Shown piece after piece: positions 48,065-56,669 of a DNA stretch of 64,000 bases. Every line of letters begins with the position of its first letter. Position 1 is the stretch's first letter. Under the pieces are notes generated by a model that saw only the letters and a list, made by a program, of their open reading frames with translations, was not told the DNA's origin and did no database searches. The stretch comes from Saccharomycodes ludwigii (taxonomy: Eukaryota; Ascomycota; Saccharomycetes; Saccharomycodales; Saccharomycodaceae), in assembly GCF_020623625.1 (NCBI RefSeq), contig NC_060205.1:551501-615500 (forward strand), given 5' to 3'. Position numbers and translations under genes: made by a program.

Positions 48065-48957
48065 TAGAAAAGATCATCACATCTTTTAGATTTAAATTTA
48101 CGCCCGCTTCTATCACTGCTTCTATATTTGAATCTATCTCCAATAATACTAAAAACTACCGATGAATTATCATCCACATCTTCTTCATTCCTTTCCTGCT
48201 CTGTATGTTTATTACTTGGAGTTTTATCTAATGGCAAACATATTTCAAATACAGTACCATCTTTGGGAATAATTTTTATTTCATCAATTAGTTTGCCCTC
48301 ACACAACATAATAAAAGATTTCTGTGCTTCCCAAAGAACAATCCCACCGATTCCAGAAACACTTCTGTTCTTTGTTTTAATAACTTTTAAATATGATCCA
48401 TTATAATCAGCTATGGATAGTTTTTGCAAACAAACATTTACATTTAGCTTCTCTAACGACCGTTTATCAGTAATTCTCAATAATTCTTTTATATATGGTA
48501 ACCAAAGATTTTCATACAATCCTTTTTTAAGTGCACAAAATTTTGGAAACAAGCGAATATAGTTTTCACTAAAAGCTTCTTTAAGGTATTTATGGCATTC
48601 TCCCTTATCATTATCTGTCAAATTCCCTCTTTTGATTTCCTTGTTAATTAAACCATGTGCAATTCTAGCTGTCCGTTTGCATTCAATAATATACTGACGT
48701 AACCTCTTTCTAGAGTCATGGTTTAATTTCTTGTAATTTTCTTGTTTCAATAAGGATTTTTTAATTTTTTTTGAGCCTAAACCTAAAAGTTTATTTCCAG
48801 TTTTTTTTCTTATATTTTTTCTATTTGTTTTAGATTTTTTTTCCTTCTTTGTTGGTAATAACTTCAAATTTTCATATAATCTTTGTTCAATAACAGATGG
48901 ATCCTTACCAGAGCTGCTTAATAGATAATCTTTGACAAATGGTTGGATTTTATCCAT
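48028..48957 (-). CDS. POP4: Pop4, RNase P/MRP protein subunit
   Basis: 309 aa. Rpp29/Pop4 family, a core protein of RNase P (tRNA 5' maturation) and RNase MRP (rRNA processing). The basic N-terminal part has SRKRLRQYIIECKRTARIAHGLI. The Sm-like barrel of the family starts near LPYIKELLRI and includes KLSIADYNGSYLKVIKTKNRSVSGIGGIVLWEAQKSF (family signature, G-V/I-W-E-T-xxxF) and IIPKDGTVFEICLP. It ends in FSIIGDRFKYRSSDRSGRKFK. S. cerevisiae Pop4 is 279 aa. An acidic insertion near residues 250-265 (ERNEEDVDD) adds length. Confidence 0.95.
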   Translation of the reverse strand: MDKIQPFVKDYLLSSSGKDPSVIEQRLYENLKLLPTKKEKKSKTNRKNIRKKTGNKLLGLGSKKIKKSLLKQENYKKLNHDSRKRLRQYIIECKRTARIAHGLINKEIKRGNLTDNDKGECHKYLKEAFSENYIRLFPKFCALKKGLYENLWLPYIKELLRITDKRSLEKLNVNVCLQKLSIADYNGSYLKVIKTKNRSVSGIGGIVLWEAQKSFIMLCEGKLIDEIKIIPKDGTVFEICLPLDKTPSNKHTEQERNEEDVDDNSSVVFSIIGDRFKYRSSDRSGRKFKSKRCDDLFYYLLGSENSTSS

Positions 48958-50013
48958 GGTTACTCTATTCTAAAAAATTTATTTGCTTATCTCTTGATAG
49001 TTGCAACGTTGCACTTTTAATCATTAGAAAGTTATTTTTGAAATCTTGCTCAAAAGCAAATAACACATTACATGTACATGAAAAAAAAAGAAAAAAAAAA
49101 AAGAAAAAAAAAAAAAAAGGAAAAAAAAAAAAAATAACTAAGAGCGGTTAAAGAAAATACGAAATGAAAGATTATATATATATATATAACCTGTAATTTA
49201 CAAAGTGGAAACACGTCTAGTAATTAAAGTTTGCATTGTATCTCATAGTTACTTAACACGAAAATTAATTGAAATAAACTTCAATATGATCTTTTCAAAT
49301 TACAATTAACGACAAATTTGACCAAAGAAAAGGTTAATATATAAGTCGTGTTTCCAATGAAAAATATTATCACATAAAATATGGACATTTTCATTATTTT
49401 AGCCAATAATAGAAAAGAAATTAAGTTAAAGAAAAGTAATTACGAACCTTTATTGTGGCGCTGCTAAATTGGGTAAAAAAGATCAACAAATGTATCTAAA
49501 TTGATGTTTTATATCTTTTAATGTAATCATATATCTTATCCATCTACTATGCTCTATAAATCTCACTATACATATTTACACAAACATAAAGTATCTTTTA
49601 ATGATCAAATAACTGTTTTTGACGATCAATAAAAATTAAATTTCGGTTATAATTATACCTTATGTAAAAATTCCACTTATGAATTCGATATATAAAGTAG
49701 TAGTAAAAAAAAAAAAAAAAACGCCACACCCATACATTATTTTGTGTATTTATTATTAAATACTATTTTGTGTTCGCAATAAAAGGTCTTTTAAGTTTTA
49801 TTATTTAATAGAAATATTTACTATTTATTTATATTTTAATTATAATAATAATAAATTTATGAATTAAAAATTTTAACATGCAACATATAGTTTTTTAATT
49901 ATATAATATAAATATTTTATAATTTCTTTATATTATTTTTATTTTAATTTTTAATTAAATATATTGCGAACCAAAATTTTGTGTTTGATGTTATTAGAAA
50001 TGTGTATCCAATA
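48958..50013. other. Intergenic POP4 to Ty5-like element, contains centromere candidate
   Basis: 1.06 kb without genes. A purine-rich block (49080-49134) and a TA run (49174-49187) are followed by AT-rich unique DNA. A strikingly AT-rich segment with inverted boundary repeats lies at 49772-49971 (listed separately). The last 5 bases, CAATA (50009-50013), are the target duplication of the retrotransposon. Confidence 0.6.
49772..49971. other. Candidate centromere: 180-bp ~93% AT core between inverted 10-mers
   Basis: GTTCGCAATA (49772-49781) and its exact reverse complement TATTGCGAAC (49962-49971) bound a 180-bp core in which I count 13 G/C. The similarity continues outward, with ATTTTGTG before the left box and CCAAAATTTTG after the right one, so both ends read TATTGCGAAC followed by an A-rich CAAAAT-like block. 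Each end resembles a CDEIII core (TTCCGAA followed by A-rich) with TTGCGAA in its place. The AT content and length resemble CDEII of Kluyveromyces (about 160 bp, >90% AT). No CDEI (RTCACRTG) is visible alongside. The surrounding genes are those flanking CEN10/CEN12 in S. cerevisiae. Centromere identity is inference. Confidence 0.5.
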
Positions 50014-50257
50014 TGTTGAGAAAATAAATGTACGGGTGTGTATATTTATTTTCTATCTGCCTGTTCGTCATATGCATGGCTGCTTCTAAATACTATCTTT
50101 CCTTTTATAATATTATATTAATTAAGTTATACGTAATTTATATAAGAAGTCCCTTTTACATAAGCTAAAAGAGACTAAGGTGTATATTCATATTAACAGG
50201 TATATTACATAATATGAATCATTCTATTGATCGGTTAGATCAGCTATTCGCTCAACA
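50014..50257 (+). repeat. 5' LTR of the Ty5-like element
   Basis: 244 bp, TGTTGA...TCAACA. Contains AATGTACGGGTGT (50027-50039), a match to the Rap1 consensus on the other strand, and the ATG of the element's frame at 50214, so the first coding residues lie in the LTR, as also known for Ty1. Confidence 0.95.
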
Positions 50258-53200
50258 GGTTATGAGCCCTGAGGCAATACCCGAAGTACTCTACAAATTA
50301 AAAGGAAATTCCAACTATAAAAAATGGTGTGACGAATTTACTTATATGTTAACAGCCTTTAACCCATATATTGTGAGTTTCTTGCAAACTGGTCTATTAA
50401 ACATACCAGACATTAATAATGCTGATACATTTGTTACCACTAGAATGCTTACCACGGCTAGTCGAATTGCAGACATGGCCATCAGAAAATCTCTCGATGA
50501 AAATACATTAGATACATATACAGCTGCCACAAATGCTTTTCGGGGCACAAATTATTATCTAAGAACCAAGGCCGGCTGGGATAGCTTGAATGAGATGTAT
50601 TCCTCCGGTACTTTGAGATCCTACTATGATGCCATGAGCAAGAAGCCTACACCTTATACCTTAACTTCTTCCATTTCGACATGTACTGAAGTTATAAATC
50701 ATCTAGTCGAATTAGATGACTTGAGAATGACAAACTCAGTTTTATACCAAAGTGCCTTATTTTTAGATTATTGTCCAGCAATTGCTGATATGGTGATTGA
50801 TAAGTATGGTGATTCCACAGATGTCACTGTTAATCAGATTAAATTGTATTTGACTAATAAGTCAGCAACAAGAAAGAATAAAGACAATGCCATAAATCCA
50901 TTATCTTCTGCTTTTCTTTCTCAATCTTCAACCCTCAATACATCACAGAAAATCCAAAATGGTGATGCTTTTACTAAGGTCTCAGCCAAAAATCAAAGAT
51001 ATAACAGAGAAACAAAGTATAGGTGCAAGTTATGCGACAAAGATCATAAAACTATCAATTGTCCCGATATTGAGAAATGTAGAGAAATATTACAAAAAAC
51101 CAAAAGTAGCGCATTCTTCTCAAACGGAAATTCTAAATCCCGAAAATGTGATAATTTTGTCAAATCTGAACCTATTTGGTGTTTAGATAGTGGATGTTCA
51201 GCACATATGACTGATAATAGGAGTTGTTTTACAGAACTACTACCATGTAACACAACAGTTAATGGTATTGGTGGAAAGAGATTAACGGCAGAAGGAATAG
51301 GAACTGTTAATATAAATGGAACTGTCTTCAGGGATGTTTTATATGTACCTGATCTTCAGAACAATCTAATTTCTGTTAGGAAAATTAGGAGTGAAGGTTA
51401 TGACATTGTATTCAAGAAAGACGGTACCGTCTGGCTACATGGAAAAGATGTGTTACGTCAGGTTGGTATTGAAACTAAGGGCGGTATTTATTCTTGGTGT
51501 GGTGATTCCTTTGCTTTCTGCTCTCTTGCTGCGGACAACCTATCGTTTGGCCCAGTCTCACAAAAGATTGCAGCTTCCTCATCAAGTGCACCAATCTGGC
51601 ATGCTAAATTAGGACACCCCAGTGTTAAATATTATAATGCCGCTGCCCGGATATTTGGAAAACCAATTTTGAACTCTGAGAAGTATCCTAAATGCCCAAC
51701 CTGTCAATTGTCAAAAGGTATCCATGACAAGTCGACATCTTCAACCACTACGTATAAACAACCACTGTCTGTCATCATGGTTGATATCTGTGGTGGCTTT
51801 CGATATAAAGAACAAACTGAAGCTAGATATTTTCTAACAATAGTTGATGCTTTCTCCCGATATATAACTGTTATATCCTTAAAGCGCAAATCTGATGCCA
51901 CATCCTCATTGATTACATGGATAACCCAAATTGAGAATTTCTTTGCTGCAAATGGTTACAATTATCGACTTGGTACTATTAGATCTGATCATGGTGGTGA
52001 ATTTGACAACAATAATTTTCATGAATATCTTCAAAAGAAAGGGGTGAAACATGAATTCACCGTATCACATTCCAGTTATCAAAATGGAATTGCTGAGCGT
52101 ACACATCGTACTATCGAAGAACGAATGAGAGCATTGATGATTGGAGGAAAGGTACCACCCTATTTGTGGACAGAGGCACTACAAACTTCTGTCTATATTA
52201 TCAACAGGACACCTCGTCCATTTAACAATAACAAAATACCATACTGTATCTGGTTTAATAAATCTCCCAAATCTATTAATATAGAACATCTACATGTATT
52301 TGGATGTGCTGCGTATGTTACATTACCAGAGTCTAATCGTGATGGAAAATTGATGCCAAACTCTATCCTTGGTGTTTTTGTTGGTTATGATAGCTCTCAC
52401 AAAGCCTATAGGATTTATCATATTGATAGTGCTAAGATTTTTGTTGCAGCTAATAGAGATATTGTTTTTGATGATACTATGTTTCCATTTGCCTACTCAT
52501 CTGACTCGTCAAAAGCCTATAATTTTGCTGATTCAAAAGTTACAGGACCCCCTAAGTATCCATCTATTGGATCAACCCAAACTAATTCATCTATTAATCC
52601 TAGTATGGCTAGTAAAGGAACTTACCTACCACCAATGACATCTATGATAAACAATATCAATACCTCATCTTTATCGTCTGACTCAGACGGGGATATAATT
52701 CTACCAGATGATAAAAAGACCTTTGACTCATTACAGAATAACAAAATTGCTAATACAACCAATTCTGACTTAGTTCCCTTAGCAACAAACTCAATTATTC
52801 ATCGAATGCCTGATGATTCCCCAATGCCGTACATCGGACATCAGCCTGTTGAAAGTACTCAAACTGGGTTAGATACCATTCTCCCTCCTAGGCAATCATG
52901 TATTGCTGCAAATCCTATCAAACAATTATCAGTTCTCCCAACCAATTATGAAACTGGTGAACATACCTCTAAAGAAAAATTAGCTTCCTTGGACAGCCTT
53001 GTTCCCTTCTCAAACAGTTCATCCTTGCCTGCTACAGAATCATCTGAATCCATTCCTTCTCCTGATTTTTCAAAACTATTACCAGACTCGCAGAAATTAC
53101 TAACCACTTCAGTTCAACCACTTGAAGTTGGTGAAGCAACAGCTCCTTTCCTTGGATCGTCATCAGTGGCTCCCTTTTTCATTCCCCATGGTGGGAATAC

Positions 53201-55010
53201 ACCACTTACCTCTCAGCTTTTGGATCTTGCTTTACCATCTACTTCTATATCTTCCTCACCATCAACATCAGAAAATTCCTCTTCGACTGTACCATCACTA
53301 AATGAATTACCATTATTACCAGCTTCAACTGGAACAACAGATTCCTTAGTCCATACATCGCCTGACGTTTTTGATCAGACTGAAACCAACGCTACTGAGG
53401 GTTATTCATCCACTGCTATTAAACGTTCCCATACAGCAGCATTTCCTGAGCACTCTAATATTGCTTTATCTGCTATGGCCTATTTTGGAACCCATGATGA
53501 TAAAATACCACAAAACTTTAGTGCTGCATTAAAAGGTCCAAATGGTAAAAAATGGAAAAGTGCGTGTCAACAGGAATTAAATTCGCTTGTTGAAAATCAC
53601 ACGTTTGATTTGGTTTCTCCTCCATCCGACACTAAAACTATAGGTTCTCGTTGGGTCTTTACCATTAAGGATTCAGGGTTGTACAAAGCCCGTTTAGTTG
53701 CCCAAGGTTTTACACAGCGTGCTGGTATTGATTACAATGAAACATTTGCTCCTGTTATTCGTTATAGCAGCGTTCGTTTGTTTCTTGCTGTTGCTGCATC
53801 TCGTGGTTTCCTAATCCACCAGATGGATGTAACCACGGCATTTCTAAATGCACCTATTGATACACCCATATATGTCCGTCCTCCTGTTGGTTATCCACAT
53901 GCTCCTGGCATGGTGTGGAAATTGAATAAAAGCTTATATGGTTTGAAACAAGCGCCTCTTCTTTGGAACCAAACTATAGCTGGAAAATTAGCCCATATAG
54001 GCTTTACAAAACATCCATCTGAGCATGGGTTGTTTGTTTGTTGCAATAACTCCGATGAAACTTTTGTTGCACTCTATGTTGATGATTTATTGATTGCCGG
54101 TAGCTCTTCTGCTAATGTTTCTAAAGTCAAGCATTACTTGTCCGAGTGTTTCCAGATGAAAGATCTTGGACCTGCTTCAAAATTTCTTGGTATGAACATA
54201 ACGCAATCTCCACAAGGAATTTCGGTCTCTCTATCCGATTATATTTCAAAATTGCTTGTTGAATTTGGACCTCCATTTAAACCCATTCATACTCCACTAG
54301 ATAAACATGCCGATTTATTTTCTTCAATTGAACCTCCAACTTCCGATATCACTAGATTTCAAAGCATGGTGGGAAAACTGCTATTTGCTTCGAATACTGT
54401 GAGATATGATATTGCTTTTGCTGCTTCATTTTTATCTCGGTTTCTCAAATCGCCTACAAATGTGCATCTGAAAGCTGCTAGAAGAGTTGTTGACTATCTA
54501 ATTACTACTAAAGATTTTAGTCTCACTTATAAAAAAGGTATTCCGTCTCATCTTACTGTCTACAGTGATGCATCCTATGCCGATGATAAGACGGATATGC
54601 ATTCTACCTGTGGATACATCACAGTTTACAGTGGTGCACCCATTACGTGGAGTTCCAAGAAAATTAAAGTAATGTGCTTATCTTCTACTGATGCAGAATA
54701 TATATCCATGAGTGAAGCGTGTAAAGAAGCATATTGGTTAACTGACATATTTAATGGCCTGAACATTGAAATACCATCTATTGATTTGATGGCTGATAAC
54801 ACATCTGCAATTGCACTTGCTAAACATCCAACACAACACAACCGTACAAAACACATTAACGTAAAATATCACCACATAAGAGAAGCCGTTGAAACCAAAA
54901 AGGTAAACATTCAATTTTTAAAAACAACAGAACAACCAGCTGATATGATGACCAAACCTCTCTCAAGAGCTTTACACGAAAGATGCCGTGACACCTTTAT
55001 TACTACTTAA
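50214..55010 (+). CDS. Gag-Pol polyprotein of the Ty5-like element
   Basis: 1598 aa in one frame. The Gag part has a CCHC knuckle CKLCDKDHKTINC starting at residue 271. An aspartic protease follows (LDSGCSAHMTDN, about 323). The integrase zinc site runs from H463 (HAKLGHPSVKYYN... CPTCQLSK), with the D,D35E core VDICGG / RSDHGGEF / NGIAERTHRTIEERM. A Ser/Pro/Thr-rich spacer of several hundred residues comes next, the region in which Ty5 carries its targeting segment. Reverse transcriptase has YVDDLLIAGSS near 1288, and RNase H has YSDASYADD near 1450 and the DNTSAIALAKHP block. Ty5 of Saccharomyces has a similar single frame (about 1.6 kb of codons). Confidence 0.95.
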   Translation: MNHSIDRLDQLFAQQVMSPEAIPEVLYKLKGNSNYKKWCDEFTYMLTAFNPYIVSFLQTGLLNIPDINNADTFVTTRMLTTASRIADMAIRKSLDENTLDTYTAATNAFRGTNYYLRTKAGWDSLNEMYSSGTLRSYYDAMSKKPTPYTLTSSISTCTEVINHLVELDDLRMTNSVLYQSALFLDYCPAIADMVIDKYGDSTDVTVNQIKLYLTNKSATRKNKDNAINPLSSAFLSQSSTLNTSQKIQNGDAFTKVSAKNQRYNRETKYRCKLCDKDHKTINCPDIEKCREILQKTKSSAFFSNGNSKSRKCDNFVKSEPIWCLDSGCSAHMTDNRSCFTELLPCNTTVNGIGGKRLTAEGIGTVNINGTVFRDVLYVPDLQNNLISVRKIRSEGYDIVFKKDGTVWLHGKDVLRQVGIETKGGIYSWCGDSFAFCSLAADNLSFGPVSQKIAASSSSAPIWHAKLGHPSVKYYNAAARIFGKPILNSEKYPKCPTCQLSKGIHDKSTSSTTTYKQPLSVIMVDICGGFRYKEQTEARYFLTIVDAFSRYITVISLKRKSDATSSLITWITQIENFFAANGYNYRLGTIRSDHGGEFDNNNFHEYLQKKGVKHEFTVSHSSYQNGIAERTHRTIEERMRALMIGGKVPPYLWTEALQTSVYIINRTPRPFNNNKIPYCIWFNKSPKSINIEHLHVFGCAAYVTLPESNRDGKLMPNSILGVFVGYDSSHKAYRIYHIDSAKIFVAANRDIVFDDTMFPFAYSSDSSKAYNFADSKVTGPPKYPSIGSTQTNSSINPSMASKGTYLPPMTSMINNINTSSLSSDSDGDIILPDDKKTFDSLQNNKIANTTNSDLVPLATNSIIHRMPDDSPMPYIGHQPVESTQTGLDTILPPRQSCIAANPIKQLSVLPTNYETGEHTSKEKLASLDSLVPFSNSSSLPATESSESIPSPDFSKLLPDSQKLLTTSVQPLEVGEATAPFLGSSSVAPFFIPHGGNTPLTSQLLDLALPSTSISSSPSTSENSSSTVPSLNELPLLPASTGTTDSLVHTSPDVFDQTETNATEGYSSTAIKRSHTAAFPEHSNIALSAMAYFGTHDDKIPQNFSAALKGPNGKKWKSACQQELNSLVENHTFDLVSPPSDTKTIGSRWVFTIKDSGLYKARLVAQGFTQRAGIDYNETFAPVIRYSSVRLFLAVAASRGFLIHQMDVTTAFLNAPIDTPIYVRPPVGYPHAPGMVWKLNKSLYGLKQAPLLWNQTIAGKLAHIGFTKHPSEHGLFVCCNNSDETFVALYVDDLLIAGSSSANVSKVKHYLSECFQMKDLGPASKFLGMNITQSPQGISVSLSDYISKLLVEFGPPFKPIHTPLDKHADLFSSIEPPTSDITRFQSMVGKLLFASNTVRYDIAFAASFLSRFLKSPTNVHLKAARRVVDYLITTKDFSLTYKKGIPSHLTVYSDASYADDKTDMHSTCGYITVYSGAPITWSSKKIKVMCLSSTDAEYISMSEACKEAYWLTDIFNGLNIEIPSIDLMADNTSAIALAKHPTQHNRTKHINVKYHHIREAVETKKVNIQFLKTTEQPADMMTKPLSRALHERCRDTFITT
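50258..50271 (+). other. Primer-binding site, half-tRNA initiator Met
   Basis: GGTTATGAGCCCTG directly follows the 5' LTR and is the exact complement, 14 of 14, of the anticodon stem-loop of yeast initiator tRNA-Met (CAGGGCTCATAACC). Ty5 and copia are known to prime with such an internal tRNA fragment. It is also translated, as part of the gag frame. Confidence 0.9.
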
Positions 55011-55040
55011 TACTATACAAAGACTATGATAATATTAAGT

Positions 55041-55049
55041 AAGGGAGAG
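55041..55049 (+). other. Polypurine tract of the Ty5-like element
   Basis: AAGGGAGAG immediately before the 3' LTR, the usual plus-strand primer position for an LTR retrotransposon. Confidence 0.85.
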
Positions 55050-55293
55050 TGTTGAGAAAATAAATGTACGGGTGTGTATATTTATTTTCTATCTGCCTGT
55101 TCGTCATATGCATGGCTGCTTCTAAATACTATCTTTCCTTTTATAATATTATATTAATTAAGTTATACGTAATTTATATAAGAAGTCCCTTTTACATAAG
55201 CTAAAAGAGACTAAGGTGTATATTCATATTAACAGGTATATTACATAATATGAATCATTCTATTGATCGGTTAGATCAGCTATTCGCTCAACA
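55050..55293 (+). repeat. 3' LTR of the Ty5-like element
   Basis: 244 bp; read base by base against the 5' LTR I find no difference. Same termini and same Rap1-like site (55063-55075). Confidence 0.95.
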
Positions 55294-55298
55294 CAATA

Positions 55299-56545
55299 TT
55301 GATAAATAAATGTATGGGTGTGTAATTTTTTTTTTTATGGATTCTTTCTTTACTTATATATGTTGAGCAAATAGCTGATCGGACCGATCAATAGAATGTT
55401 TCATATAATGTAATATACCTGTTAATATGAATAATACACCTTGGTCTCTTTTAGCTTATGTGAAGAGACCTTTTATATAACTTAAATAATACTCTGTTAT
55501 ATAAGGAAAGATAAGATGTATTCATCTGGTGATTGAATATCCTAGCATGATACCATAAGCAAGAAGCCTGCATCCTATATATTAACTTGTCCTATTTCGA
55601 CATGTACTAAAGTTATTAACTACCTAGCTAAATTAAGAGGTTTAAGAATTGTAAATCCCGTTTTATTCGAAAGTGCTTTGCTTTTAAATTATTGTCCAAT
55701 AATTGCCGATATGGTAATTGACGGGTATGATGATTTCACAGCTGTCACTGTTAACAAAATTAAATTGTATTTGAGAAGCAAGTCGGCAATAAGAAAGAGC
55801 ACTACTCTCTGTGTTCTTTCCTCAGTCTATAGGCATTACTATGTCTCCAAAGAATCTAAATAGTGATTTTTCTTTTTGTAAGATTTCAGACAGAAAACAA
55901 AGGAAAGAATAGTGCAAGAAAGAAACAAGGTGTAGCTGTGAAATATGTGACAGAGATCATAAAATCATTAACTTTCCTAATATTGAGAAATGTAAGGGAA
56001 TTTTACAACAAAATAAAGATACTGCCCTTTTTTCAAATGAGAATTCATAATCTGCAAAATATAATATTGATATCAAAATTAAACCCATTTGGCTTCTAGA
56101 TAGCGGATGTTCTATATGTTATAACTGACGATAGTTTTTTTTTTTTTTTTTTTTTTTTTTTTAGCCTTCTTTGTTAAGGATTTACCTATCGATTTTATTA
56201 GTCTCACTTCTGTTCAATACGTTTTATGATATTATCACATGGTTATATTATGTATAATATATAATCTGTTATATGTTAAATTAAGGGTAGGAATATGTGT
56301 AACATTATTAGGTACAATACATAATATGAACGATTTAACTGACTGTATAAATCAATTGTTTATTCTATAGCGTGTTTACATTCTATAGTTCTTAACTTTC
56401 TTGTAAAAGGATAAATTTTTACGTACGTTTTAATTAATATGCATTGTTATAATAATAAATACGCATAGAAAATAAAATAGCAGTTAAATGACAAGTGAAA
56501 GATTAGCCGGAGATATGAACCCATACATTTATTTTATCAATATTA
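55299..56545. mobile_element. Nested fossil fragments of the same Ty5-like family
   Basis: Directly after the young element comes the start of an older LTR (55299-55330, TTGATAAATAAATGTATGGG). An inverted LTR piece (55361 to about 55540, TGTTGAGCAAATAGCTGATC) follows, then a forward gag/protease-region relic (about 55541-56135). A forward LTR end lies at about 56270-56370, and an inverted LTR start at about 56440-56545 (ends CATACATTTATTTTATCAATA-like). All are clearly diverged from the young copy, so several older insertions and rearrangements are stacked here. Broken in many places; a fossil. Confidence 0.8.
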
Positions 56546-56669
56546 TTTTAGGAATTTTTTTTTTAAAATCCTACAGCACAAAAAAAAAAAAAAAAAGTGT
56601 AGGATTGGATTGTACCTACCAAAATTTTTGTATTTAGTATAGAAACACATATAGTGAATATAAATTTCT
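56546..56669. other. RTT109 promoter-proximal region
   Basis: Short AT-rich stretch with a T run and an A run (about 56580-56596) between the fossil repeats and the RTT109 ATG. The gene's promoter therefore probably lies partly in retrotransposon-derived DNA. Confidence 0.4.

Larger units (their letters stand above)
50014..55293 (+). mobile_element. Ty5-like Ty1/copia retrotransposon, looks whole
   Basis: 5280 bp with 244-bp LTRs at both ends that I read as identical, beginning TGTTGA and ending TCAACA. A perfect 5-bp target duplication CAATA flanks it (50009-50013 and 55294-55298). It has a single long gag-pol frame, a primer site matching the anticodon arm of initiator tRNA-Met, and a polypurine tract AAGGGAGAG (55041-55049). 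Domain order protease-integrase-RT-RNase H is copia type. The single frame and half-tRNA primer are Ty5 traits. Identical LTRs imply very recent insertion. It entered at the very edge of an older LTR of its own family. No obvious breaks. Confidence 0.95.

Noticed and set aside
49621-49660. TTTCGGTTAT (CCGAAA on the other strand) as a CDEIII
   Set aside because: Only a short core match, no CDEI at a proper distance, and the DNA in between is interrupted by a G/C-containing stretch. The inverted-box segment nearby is a much stronger candidate.
55678-56099. Two short frames with gag-like words
   Set aside because: They belong to the fossil of the Ty5-like family, not to host genes.
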